DNA of 64,000 bases. Origin: Ascoidea rubescens DSM 1968 (Eukaryota > Ascomycota > Saccharomycetes > Ascoideales > Ascoideaceae). Shown here in pieces: positions 1 to 10,899 of this stretch. A model generated the notes under the pieces. It did no database searches, was not told where the DNA came from, and worked only from the letters and a program-made list of their open reading frames with translations. Location: NCBI RefSeq assembly GCF_001661345.1, contig NW_017962919.1, positions 558,001-622,000 of the forward strand, written 5' to 3'. The translations under genes and the position numbers were made by a program. How positions within the stretch are numbered: position 1 is the first letter of the stretch; the number at the start of each line of letters is the position of its first letter.

Positions 1-507
1 GCAACGCAAAAGCTGCCTCAGGCCTGAACTGAAGCTGAAGGAGCGTCTGCCTGCCTGACAAAAAAGGAGTGCAATCGTCTCCACAGCAGGGAAATCAGAA
101 GAGAAGCAAAAAGTGGAAATCCAGTGGCATGGCTCAATGACGCATGTGTGTGATGAAACACGCATTTATACGTAATATCCTGCAGAATTTTGACACTAGA
201 GGGTTTGGGCGCGAAAACCAACAAAGAGATACAAAAAGCTTATTTTTGATCACGGTTGAAAATTACAAAAATTTGAGTGATTGCTTATTTGGAATCCTGT
301 TTAGAAAGTTTAAAAGAAAGAGTTTTTATTATTATTAATATTCCGTGACCGCGAGCCAGCCATATGGAGCTCGTAGACCTAAATAGAAGCTATAAACTGT
401 TGTTTAAGAATAACTGAAACCAACTCCTTAATTCTAAGCGAGGTTTAGGGAAACCTGAGCTTACAGGGAAAAACCTACACAAATCAGATACAGAAAAGTT
501 TAGGATC

Positions 508-912
508 TTAAGAGTTAAGGTCCCATGCCTTTTCTAAAAAACTAACCAACATTTTGAATCCTTTTCTTGTACCTAAAAGATGCTTGAGTTGGGTAGGCCT
601 CTCTGAACCAAGTTCCTGAGGGCTTATTCCTGCCAATGTTCTTGCTTCCTGATTGTGCAGGCATTCAATGAGATAGTGATATATTGTAGGAGATGGGCTG
701 TTACACACACAATGTCTTTTATTTAAGTAACCAGCAGCCCACTGGAAATCTGGTCCAAATACATGTCCACATCGCAATTGAGTAATTCCGCTGAGCACGT
801 ATTTAGGGTAGGTCTTCATTGGTACATAAAGAAGGTTTTGCTTAAACTTGATTAAAAAAGAGTTTATAGTTTGTGATCGATTATGAAAGGGTAAAGTACA
901 TATTGTCTTATT
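508..912 (-). mobile_element. LINE (non-LTR retrotransposon) 3' remnant
   Basis: The open frame on the minus strand ends at a TAA at 508-510. It contains ITQLRCGH followed by a C-x-C-x8-H-x4-C cluster and then a leucine/arginine-rich tail. This arrangement is typical of the segment after the RNase H/reverse transcriptase region of fungal and animal LINEs (zf-RVT type). The longest ATG-initiated part is 103 codons (819-508). The frame has no stop upstream of that ATG until inside the tRNA gene at 919, so the copy looks 5'-truncated against the tRNA flank. No reverse transcriptase motif is present in the window. It is a dead fragment. The call rests on motif pattern only; a chance ORF is the alternative. 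Confidence 0.6.
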
Positions 913-919
913 GCGGATT

Positions 920-961
<42 letters not shown>

Positions 962-985
962 TGTGTTCGATCCACAGAATTCGCA
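913..985 (+). tRNA. tRNA-Phe (GAA), intronless
   Basis: The 73-nt sequence folds as a complete cloverleaf and is almost identical to the yeast tRNA-Phe that I know from the family. The anticodon GAA is at 946-948 inside the loop CTGAAGA (944-950). The anticodon stem is TCAGA (939-943) with TCTGA (951-955), so the outermost pair is T-A where Saccharomyces has C-G, a compensated change. The T-loop is TTCGATC. The acceptor stem GCGGATT pairs with AATTCGC, followed by discriminator A985; CCA is not encoded. There is no intron after position 37, although S. cerevisiae tRNA-Phe genes carry one. Confidence 0.97.
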
Positions 986-987
986 TG

Positions 988-995
988 TTTTTTTT
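988..995 (+). terminator. RNA polymerase III T-run terminator
   Basis: Eight consecutive T residues begin three bases after the tRNA-Phe 3' end, the normal RNA polymerase III stop signal. Confidence 0.85.
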
Positions 996-1106
996 GCTGC
1001 TGCTTCTATTTTATAACTACTTACATAAAAATTCTATAAAACAACATTAATTGGTCTACTTTTTTTTATTTCTGTTCTCAAATGACACTTGTTCAATGAA
1101 GACCAA

Positions 1107-1965
1107 TTATTTGTAATTTTTCTGATTTGAAAAATCTTTGAATTCATCTGAAATGAAATTGGGTATATTGAAAATCGTTCCATATGAAGGACTGTTACCA
1201 CTTTGGTTGCTGTAAACACTTACTCCACTGCTCATTGAATTTTGATTTATATGGCTGATATTGTTATCACTATTAACACGATCTGGAGTTTCTTCTGCAG
1301 CATCTATATTGATTTTGACTTTACTATTGTTATTAGCATCACTATTTATTATACTATTGATAGAATTTCTGTTACTATTATTATTATTATTATTATTGTT
1401 ATTATTTGTCAAAAATAAACTGTAATTGGTATCTCTGACACCAATGAGATTGGAAGGAGAGTTAATATTATTGACTTCACCGAAATTATTTAAATTCTCT
1501 GAATTCAATGCTTGATTTATCATTGAATTTAAATCATTATCATTATTAATAGAATCAGCAAGAATCCCGATATTTGTGAGATCTTTATTATTATTGTCAT
1601 TATTAAAACTACCACTGTTTTTAAAAAAAACATTTCGACCTATTATGTGGTTGACATTTGAATAATTATTTGAATAACTTCCTGAATATAAATTCATGTC
1701 AAAATCGTCATAAGCATTACCATTTAAAAAGCTTGAATTATTGACTAAATTATTGTTCAAATTATTTGTGAAACTATTAAATCCATTATTCAGATTATTA
1801 TTTAAATTATTTAAAAAATTATTATTATCATTATTATTGATAATATTAATTAAATTATCCATTAAATTATTGTTTAAATTGTCATTCATATTTTTGCTTA
1901 AGTTATTACTCGGGTTGTTACCCAAGTTATTTATATTATTCAAGTTGAAAGGTAAAGAAATGCTA

Positions 1966-2020
<55 letters not shown>

Positions 2021-5000
2021 TATTATTACTATTATTACTATTATTATTATTATTATTATTATTACTATTGTTATTATTATTATTATTATTATTACTATTA
2101 TTATTACTATTATTATTATTACTATCGTTATTATTACTATTGTTGACATTTTTACTATTGAAAAAATTTATCCCTATCTTGTTTAGATCAAGATTATTAA
2201 AATCATTGTTGCTGTTGGTATAATTCTTGTTATTATTACTATTGAATCCACTAAATTTTATGCTACTAAAATCATTAACATTATTCGAATCATTAAAATT
2301 AAAACCACTTATATTCTTCAATTCATTTTGTAAATTCAAACTACTATTCAAATTTATATTTGTATTTTTATTGATAGGTGTATCACAGTTTTTATTGTTA
2401 ATTATATTATTATCAGCATCCTTAAGATGACTTTGATTATCACCTTTGTTGTCATTTTTTATATCTATACTATTTTTGTCATTATGATTGCTAATGTGGT
2501 TTATATTAAATATAATTTTATTTTGAAGTTCTTCATCTTTATTCGCATTAAAGTTTTTGACTTTTAAATCTTCAAAAAACCGATATTGTCTTTGTTTTCT
2601 AGAATTAACTATTCTGTAAAGTTCTACATTTGTTAAATTTTTAAACAATTTAAAACTACCATAAACAAAATTAGGCTTTTCTTGTTTCACAAATTTGATT
2701 TGATTTTCAAATTTTTTAGGTCTTTCAAATTTGCTTTCATTATAATTTTCATAAACTTTTATAGCAATTTTAATCAATTGTCCAACTGCAATATCAATCA
2801 AATGATATTTAGCAATTTCAGGACAGTTTGCAAAAAAGCTATTGTATGAATCAACCATTAATTTGATATCGGCTTCAATCATTTCAGATGTTGGATAATT
2901 TATGCATGAACTAAAAAGAGTTGTCAATGCACAGATTGGATAAATTAAACTCGCATTAACCATTTGAGCTATACTATCGGTCAAGTTTCCTGCCAATTTT
3001 AATATCTGCCTTGCAGCATCTAAACATCTAATACTAAAATTTGTGTCATTGATATTGGAACATTTTTCTTTATCTTTGTCTTTAGAATATGGATTGTTTT
3101 TCTTTTCCCATGGAATTTTAAGCCCTAAACCGTTGATTATCATTATATGGTAATAATAATTAAAATGTAAGGACAAAATTTTGCTTCTAATTCCTTCAAT
3201 TGCTAAGGGAGAATACTTTTCTTTATTACTATTATCAAATACATTCCAAATTTTGTAGCCAGGTCTAATGCTTATCGGGATATTATCTTTCCAGTCATCT
3301 AAATCGGATGAAATTGATATAATTAAGTTTTTAATATCCTCAATTGATTTTTGGGTTTGGGCTTTTTTGCACAACAAGTTGAAGTAAGAAGCTTCTGTAA
3401 TCTTGGCCAATTTTCCAATACAGTAATAGATGCAAAGCGATAAATTCATTTCATCCTTTTGGCACAATATATCTAAATACAAAGGTTCATCTTTGCCAAT
3501 GTTTTTAAAAGGTCTTCCACACAGTTTTGAAATTTCACTGATAATAATATTATCATCTTCAGCAGTGACAGCGTTTCTACCAATAAGTGGGGCTTTACCA
3601 GATGTCATACAATAAACTCTATCACAAATGTAGCATGAATACCAAATGATTTTCCGTTTTTTGAATTCATCTTTGTCTAAGCCAATATAAGATTCGGATT
3701 TATCTAAACCTAATTTGAAAGCAATTTTTAGGGCGACTGATAGTAACATGTGGTTAACTTTAGGTAAAAAAGCAGAGGTACTGTAGATGGTTAAGATTAA
3801 GATACCTTGGATTGAGAGTAAAGTTGATTCATTTGTTAGAGAAATTTGTTGAAAATAGTATAGAGAGTTTAAGAAATGGCGTCTTCCTATATTTTTTAGT
3901 TCTGATATTTTTATTCTAAAATTTTTATCTGGAGGGGTTGATTGAGTGTTGTGATTATTGTTTTTGCTGTTGTTATCATTTTCAGTGTCTTTGGAAGTAT
4001 CTTTGGAAGTATCTTTAGGAGTATCTTTGGAAGTATCTTTAGGAGTATCTTTAGGGGTGTTCTGGGGAGAATTTTTCGGTTCTGATTGATCGAAATGATT
4101 ATAAATTTGGTAGTTGTTTAAATTCGGGCTTAATTCCAGATTCTTATTATTTTGATTGGTTGAAGTATTGAAGTTGTAGTTGTCTGTTTCATTAACATCT
4201 ACAGAATGGTTGATTCTGTCGTCATCTTCATCGTCTTCGCTTTCTAGATCAAAATGTTCCATGTAAAGGTTTGATTTGTAGGCTTCTATGAATACAGAGG
4301 CTGCAACGGCTATAATTGAGTTTATGAGTAATAATTGGGAGTAGGACAAGCCAATATCATTGGGATTATTAGTAGGGTCTTTATCTTTGTTTTGTTCGAC
4401 TTTTAACCAGTAATCGTCGAATAATCCAGTCATTTCATCGCTGGATACTAGGAAAAAACAGGCATTGTTTTGAGCTACTGGAGACATTAGGAAATCTACG
4501 ATTTTTTTGTTTGGAATTGGGCTTAGTAAGGAGCTTGGTAGAATGTCCTGCCAGAGTTGAGTTTGTCTTTTTGATATTTCGTTGATTTGTAAATGTAGTA
4601 TTAGTAGAGGGTGTAGTAGGTTGGACGCGTCGTTTTTCAATTTTTGTTCTACCCATTTGATGCCCTCGGGGCTGAAGATTGAATAGTTCGGGTGGTAACT
4701 TAGATAGTCATTCGGTAATGGGGACATTATATGGTAGTTTTCAAACTTTTGGTTTAGTTCTTCCATTGATTTTGAGTGTTCAGAGTTCATGAGGATTGGA
4801 GAGAGGAGGTCATTTGAGTTTGTAGAGTCTATGGATTCGTGGTTACATTCAAGAGGGTAATTTTGGGAGTCATCATCGTCGTCATTGTCGTTATCGTTAT
4901 CGTTATCATTATCGTTATCATTGTCATTATCGTTATCATTATCGTTATCGTTATAGTTGTTATTAATGTTATAGTTAGAATTGAAGTGCCTTTTAGAGAT

Positions 5001-5822
5001 ATTTTTTGTATGAGAGATATCGTCGGAGATATTTATATCGTCAATTAATTTTGAATTTGAATTTGAGTCTATTCGATAAAGTAGCAATTCCATTAGATGC
5101 TCCATTTTGCCTAATCTTTCTTCGAGATGTTTTACCTGTAAAACATTGTTAGGATTTGAATTGACGTCAGGTCCTGACCCAAATCCTTGTACCTGTCCTG
5201 ATCCTGATCCTGATCCTGACGCTGAAGCGGAAACGGAAACGGAAACGGAACCTGATTCTGATTTTGGTAGAGAACCAAGGCCAGAAGCCGAAGCAGAACC
5301 ATTTTGAGTATTGTTTTGGTTGTTTTGAGAGATTGACGATTTCAGTACTCTCTTTTTTTTAACGTAGTTGTAGGTGCAAGAGAGAGAGTCTTTACAGTTG
5401 CCACATGGAGTACCGCCGTTACATCTGATTTTTCTCTTTCTACAAAAGTCGCAAGCCTTTGAAACTCTCCGACGTTTTGGCAATTGATTTTGCAGATTTT
5501 CAATGTTTAGTTTAGTGATGAGCAAATCCGATTTAAAGTTGTTTAGAGAGTTTAAATCGGTTATGTTGTTTAGGTTGTTGGTAAGATTGGTAGGAAGATT
5601 ACTGAGGGTGTTAGGGTTGAAGAAAGGGTTAAGTTTGTTTGAGATGGGAAAACCGGCATCGTTGTTTGTAGTGTTGTGATTAATAATGGTATTAAAATTA
5701 TTAAAATTATCAGGATTAGAATTATTAGAATTATTAGGATTATTAGGATTATTAGGATTATTAGGGTTATTAGGGTTATTAATATTGGTGGGATTGAGAG
5801 AATTGTTAAGATTGGGATCCAT
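1107..5822 (-). CDS. Zn2Cys6 transcription factor (paralogue 1)
   Basis: This 1571-residue protein is a likely nuclear DNA-binding regulator of the fungal binuclear zinc cluster class. After a (PNN)n N-terminus, the six cysteines are C127, C130, C137, C143, C146 and C152 (spacing 2-6-5-2-5), with a basic KKKR linker after them. The central part (about residues 650-1000) carries the fungal-specific regulatory homology, with blocks such as LPKVNHMLLSVALK and an IIWYSCYICDR segment. The C-terminus is dominated by Asn, with runs coded by TTATTA on the plus strand (about 1964-2150). Other low-complexity parts are (ND)n near residue 300 and KDTSKDTP repeats near 4000. It starts at the first ATG (5820-5822). 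The neighbour at 6283-10134 is a tandem paralogue. The target pathway is not recognisable. The plus-strand poly-Leu and poly-Ile frames over the repeats are artefacts. Confidence 0.92.
1964..2150. repeat. TTA/ATT trinucleotide tract (poly-Asn coding)
   Basis: About 187 bp of interrupted TTATTATTA encode a long Asn tract with scattered Ser in the upstream zinc cluster gene. Interruptions are mostly TTACTA. Length variation between strains is expected. Confidence 0.9.
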
Positions 5823-6282
5823 TTTGAGAGAGAGCCGAACAGATCAAGCCAAAAAGCCCAAAGGGAGGGGGGGAAGAGGAGGAACAAAAAGATAGCAGAG
5901 AGCAAACAACCACCAGTACCATGAAAAAGACAGTTCTGGAGAAGAAGCAGCGGCAAGACAGCACAAACAGCTGGAGAACAGACATAATATATAGCAATGT
6001 ATTTCAAATCAATTCCGCAATGGTCGAGCTCAAAGCGGCAACAGCCCAACCAGGAACTGTGCCGGCTCAGAAGCGTGAGAGACCGACCTAGCGGGAGATG
6101 CAGCGGGAACTGGGGTCGGGCTGTGCTGGCGCCTGAAGAGTTCAGGGCCACTGCAGAGAGGCTGAGGGTTCTTTTGTCTTCGTGTTCTAATGCCTATGTT
6201 TTCTCGTGTTTGTGTCGCACAGTCAAGCTTTTCCCACCTTGGGCTAACTTCCTTGTCCAGTCTTGTCCGGTCGTGCCACTCG
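5823..6282. other. Intergenic, promoter of paralogue 1; GC-richer block
   Basis: These 460 bp separate the two zinc cluster genes, which are transcribed in the same direction. The segment is purine-rich just upstream of the start (about 5825-5900) and distinctly richer in G+C than the coding DNA around it. Frames of 60-190 codons on both strands here have no recognisable protein content and I treat them as chance. I see no clear TATA box or RNA gene. Confidence 0.5.
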
Positions 6283-9200
6283 CTATCCAAATTGCTCATT
6301 GTTAAGCATGTCTTCGTTCACAAAGTTGGGCAAGTTGAACATGCCCTCATACAACCCGTCCTGTGCTGACTCAACACTGAAGCTGGGCGAGTAACCATAC
6401 CCAGTCGCGTCAAAGCTGCTGCTTCCAAAGCTTTTGCCACTATTGTTCTGATTGTGGTTGACACCAGAATGCTTATCTTTAGCTTTGTGTTCTCGAGAAT
6501 TGTCATCGCCACTATTCTGTTCTCTGTTCGACTTTTCATCCTGATCTGACAGCCCATCGCCATTTGTGTTGAGCTTTAAACCTTCACCGACTTTCGTAGC
6601 CGGATAAATGAAATACCTGTTGTAGATATCATTCATGCTCATGTCCATGTTCAAATCCTTGTTCAAATCTGTATTCGTCTTTCCATATTCATTCATTCCC
6701 ACCTCTTGGTTAGTATCTCCTGGATTCTTTTCAAAAAATGTCTCAAATGAAAGTAGGCTATCCAAATCAATCAACCCATTAATATCAAATTTGTAATTGA
6801 AGGAAGTGTTATAATCGTCACGATTATTACAGTTACCATAGTTGTCAAAATTATTATCGCTTCTATTGAAAACATTGGAGGGCTCTTTCCCATTTAGTCT
6901 TAATCCATTCAATTTTCCATTTTCTTGTAATGATTTTTTATTCATTTCATCACTCATTTCATTATTCATTTCATCATTCATTCCTTTATTCATTTTATTG
7001 CTTATGTTATCAGTATTCTTTTCACTTTTTTCACTTTTTTCACTTTTTTCACTTTTTTCACTTTTTTCACTTTTTTCACTTTTTTCACTTTTTTCACTTT
7101 TTTCACTTTTTCCATTTATTTCTGGTTTTTCTGGTTTTTCATTTAAAATAATACTAGACCTTAATTTCATTTTCTTCCTCTTCTCAATTATCTTATAAAT
7201 TGACTCATTGGGCAAATTTATCAAAGATTTTATAGCTCCTTCAACATTAATCTTCTTCCCATTCTTATTCTCTCGCTCATATATCTTAATCGCTATCTTA
7301 ATCATATACCTGATAACAATATCAACCAAATGGAACTTGATACTCTCCGGACAACAATCAAAAAACCTATTATAACAATTGATCATCAACTTAATATCCT
7401 CAAATGCTGTCATCGACGTAGGATACTGGACTACTGAACTGAAAATCGTCGTAACTGCGCTGATTGGATACATTAAACAAAAACTTGTCAAATGCTCCAT
7501 TCCATCTGAGAGGTACTTTGATAATAATAATATCTTCCTAGCTGCATCTAAACATCTCAAGTAAAAGCTCGTTGAATTCATTATCATCATCTCTTCTTTT
7601 CCTTCCTCTTCCCCTTTTCCTGCTTCTCCTGCTTCTCCTTCATTAGCATCTTTATTAGCATCTTTATTATCATCTTCTACTTCCGCTTCTACTTGAACTG
7701 CTTCTTTTTCTTCACTTCCTTCCTCTTTATTTTCCCCACGTTTACCATCATTACTCTTCTCACTTCCTCTACCTTTAGTTTCCACATTCCATGGTGCTTT
7801 AAATGCTAACCGATTGATAATCATTACATGATAATAATAAAAAAAATGCATTATCAATATCTCCCCTTTAATCTCATTAAACCCAAAATCACTCAACAAC
7901 TCCTCATACTCACTAAATATATTACTCAAATTATGCCCTGGTCGGATCTTCAATGGTATCGAATCCTTCCAATTATCCAACTCAGATGACAACGTCAATA
8001 TATTCTCCATCATCTTTGCCATGCTCTTCCCATTCAACGACGTCGCTGCAAATAACTTGAAATATATCTTCGTCGTTATAGCCGTCAACTTCGAAAGAAA
8101 ATAACTCGCACACAACGTAAATCCCTCTCGGTCTCCACTGCACAACACCTTGAGAACCTTGCTCTCATTCTTACTTATATTCGAAAACGTAGTATCCAAT
8201 TTCCTAGCAATTTCAAATTTAAATAGCACATCGCTCACCGTAGTAACATCGAGATCATTAATTATCGGCGGCTTCCCCGTCCGTATACAAAATAACTTAT
8301 CGAAAAAATAACATGCACACCATATAATTCGACTTTGTTGTGCTTCCTTTTCTCCTAATTTTAAATAAGTCTCCTTTCTTTGCAATCCTATATCTTGTGC
8401 TAGCCTTATTGCTATTGATAATAACATGTAATTCACCTTCGGCAAAAACGAAGATTCATTATAAATCAACAATAAAAAGATACCCTTAATCGTTTTCAAT
8501 CCATGTCCAACAACTGAAATTCTTTGAAAATAATAAATCGAATTAATCAAGTGCCTTCTTTCAAGATTTTTTAATTCACTAAGACTTAATTTACATAGTT
8601 TTTTCTCCTTTTTATTAGATTTTAAACTTGATCTAATTATATCAAACATTAAAGATGCGCTTAACGTAAGAAATGCATTAATCAAAAGTAAGTCAGAATA
8701 ATTTAAAGTATTATCCCTCTTCTTTTTATTATTACATTCATTAATCTCATTAATCTCATTAATCTCATTGACATCATTTATAATGCCTAGAAAATTACTA
8801 TTAGATAATAAAGATAACGGATTGAGTAGTGATAAAGGTTTAATTAAAGATTCAACTGTAGATTTTTTTGGTAAGGAACTCAACATTGATATAGCTATCG
8901 GTTCAATCCATTTATTCGTTTGAATCTTAGATATCTCATTAATTTGATGATGCAAATTAAACAAAGTTTTCAGAAAATTGTCATTTGAGTTCCCAAGTTT
9001 ATTATTAATCCAATTTAAGCCTTTTAAACTGAAAATCGAAAAAGATCGCTGAGGTCCAAAAGAATCAGTTGTATTAATTGCCACAGAATTTAAACGAATT
9101 TCATGGTTATTACTGCTCATTTTTTTCTTTTTATTGACATCATCATTATTAGCAGTAGTGATGGTGGTATTTTCGTTATTAAAAGAATTTAAATTATCAT

Positions 9201-9304
9201 GGTTAGAAGATGTCAGATTAAAATCAAGATCTATCATGCTGGTATCCAAATTATCGTTTTCATTAATGGAAATCTCCTTGGTATTATTAATATCGATTCC
9301 CACT

Positions 9305-9363
<59 letters not shown>

Positions 9364-10134
9364 AATGCTATTATTATCATTAATGTAATTATCAATATCA
9401 TTATCATTATCATTATCATTATCATTATAATTATCATTATAATTATCATTATCATTATCATTATCATTATAATTATCATTATCATTATAATTATAATTAT
9501 CATTATCATTATCATTATCATTATCATTATCATTATCATTATCATTATCAGTTTCTGGAATAATATTCGAGTCAATTTTATTGATCAACAATTCAATCAA
9601 CTCTTCCATTTTACCTAATCTTGATTCAAAATTTTTAATTAAATTAACTCTTTTATTGGTTTTAGGTACTTTAGTATTTCGAGAATCTTGGTTATTTTGA
9701 GCATTTATAGTATTATTGTCTATTTCATGTCCATTATTTAATTTTTTTAAAACATCAAGATCCATAGTAATGTTTAAATGACTGTTATTAATATTGTTAT
9801 TATTATTCACATTGTTATTGATACTCTTAATTGAAGGTGTTCTTTTTTTTTTAACATGATTATAAGTACAAGATCTGGCATCTTTACAACTTGAACATGG
9901 TACTTCACCATCACATTTAATTTTTTTTCTTCTACAGGAATCACAAGCTCTTGCTACTCTTCGACGCTTAATAGGCCGACTATCGGTGGCGTTTGTATAA
10001 ACAGTGCTATTATTGGAGGAATTAGCAGCATTGTCATGATTAACCAAGCTCATTCTGGGGATTGCACTAATCTTTTGGGGACCAGTGTTAGTTATATTGG
10101 TGTTGGTTGGTGTTGGTGAATTTGATCCGTTCAT
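6283..10134 (-). CDS. Zn2Cys6 transcription factor (paralogue 2)
   Basis: This 1283-residue likely nuclear regulator has cysteines C64, C67, C74, C80, C83 and C89, again spaced 2-6-5-2-5. Its linker, SCTYNHVKKKR, closely matches SCTYNYVKKKR in the gene at 1107-5822. The middle homology region aligns block by block with the neighbour: a WI-NKLG segment, HHQINEISK, LERRHLINSIYYFQ, LPKVNYMLLSIAIR, then FDKLFCIRTGKPP. The two genes are therefore tandem duplicates in head-to-tail order. Low-complexity inserts include (DN)n at 9388-9549, poly-Asn at 9307-9362, and eleven SEK units at about 7021-7109. The start is the ATG at 10132-10134 and the stop is TAG at 6283-6285. The binding site and pathway are unknown. 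Confidence 0.92.
7021..7109. repeat. 9-bp tandem repeat coding (SEK)n
   Basis: A perfect 9-bp unit (CACTTTTTT on the plus strand) is repeated about ten times and encodes Ser-Glu-Lys repeats in the zinc cluster protein. Confidence 0.9.
9307..9549. repeat. Poly-Asn and (Asp-Asn)n coding microsatellites
   Basis: A pure ATT/TTA tract at 9307-9362 encodes poly-Asn. A TCATTA hexanucleotide tract with TATAAT variants at 9388-9549 encodes alternating Asp-Asn and Tyr-Asn. Both lie between the zinc cluster and the regulatory domain of the host protein. Confidence 0.9.
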
Positions 10135-10899
10135 CTGGGGTTAGATTGAACTTGTTAGCGGTCTCGTGGAATGTGTCCAACGGAATTTCAAGCAAACCGA
10201 AAGAATGATATAGTAACAAAAATGGCTAGCAGTAGCAAAGATAGCTAGCAGCAGTAGTGACAGTGAGCAGTAGTAGTGGAGCTCAGCCAGTTGATTTGCT
10301 TCTGTTCCAGAAGATCCAGGCAACGAAAAACCACTGGATTAAAAACTGCCGAAAACAAAATGAAATTATTTCCGACGGCATGCTGGATGTTACAATATAT
10401 ATGTATAACAGTGCAAGCACCAACATTACGGGTCTATACTTTTTCACAGAGCCCTAATTTTTTTTGATTGTTGAGTCATCGGTTAAGAGCCCTATATGCA
10501 ATCCACTGCTATTACCAGCGATACGGCGTTGTTTATGAGCCCTTGTGTCAGATAGACCCGCATTGGTGGCTTTTGAGCGAGCCAATCAGCAAACTGTGTT
10601 GTGTTTACATTTTCTGTGAATTTGAATTTCAAACTTGCCGTTAAAAATTTTTGCATTAGATTTCTTTTTGTTAAAGCATTTTTTGTTCCTCATTCTTTAA
10701 AAGAACAGATCAAGTTATCTAAACTAATTATCAAGAATTTAACTTGGAACAACACACATTTTTGGTTGATTTTGATTCAAATTGAATCAATTGTTGATTT
10801 TAGTGGATATCTGGATAAAACTATATAAATATCATTTGTTTGTTTTTGTTTTTGTTTTTGTTTTTGTTTTTGTTTTATTATTTATTTATTTATTTATTT
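10135..10899. promoter_or_regulatory. Divergent intergenic region with Gcn4/AP-1-type site and TATA box
   Basis: This 765-bp region lies between two divergently transcribed genes. It contains a perfect TGAGTCA (10472-10478), the core of a Gcn4/AP-1-type site. Three copies of GAGCCCT occur at 10449-10455, 10487-10493 and 10537-10543; the first continues to AA, like a Tbf1-type motif. TATATAAA at 10823-10830 sits 70-77 bp before the plus-strand ATG. The plus-strand leader is made of TTTTTG repeats (10841-10875) and then TTTA repeats. Factor names are inferred from motif shape only. Confidence 0.45.

Noticed and set aside
18-338. Short frames on both strands at the left edge
   Set aside because: They overlap each other with no motif or homology pattern; this is probably promoter DNA of a gene outside the window.
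1741-2223. Plus-strand poly-Leu frame (160 codons) and similar poly-Ile frames at 9199-9618 and 34403-34747
   Set aside because: They are antisense readings of the Asn-coding trinucleotide tracts in real minus-strand genes.
4873-9549. CRISPR-like appearance of the regular repeats
   Set aside because: They are simple codon repeats without unique spacers, in a eukaryotic genome.
10840-10899. Upstream part of the coiled-coil frame (FLFLFLF...)
   Set aside because: It begins at TTG and reads TTTTTG repeats. The first ATG is at 10900, so this is leader sequence.
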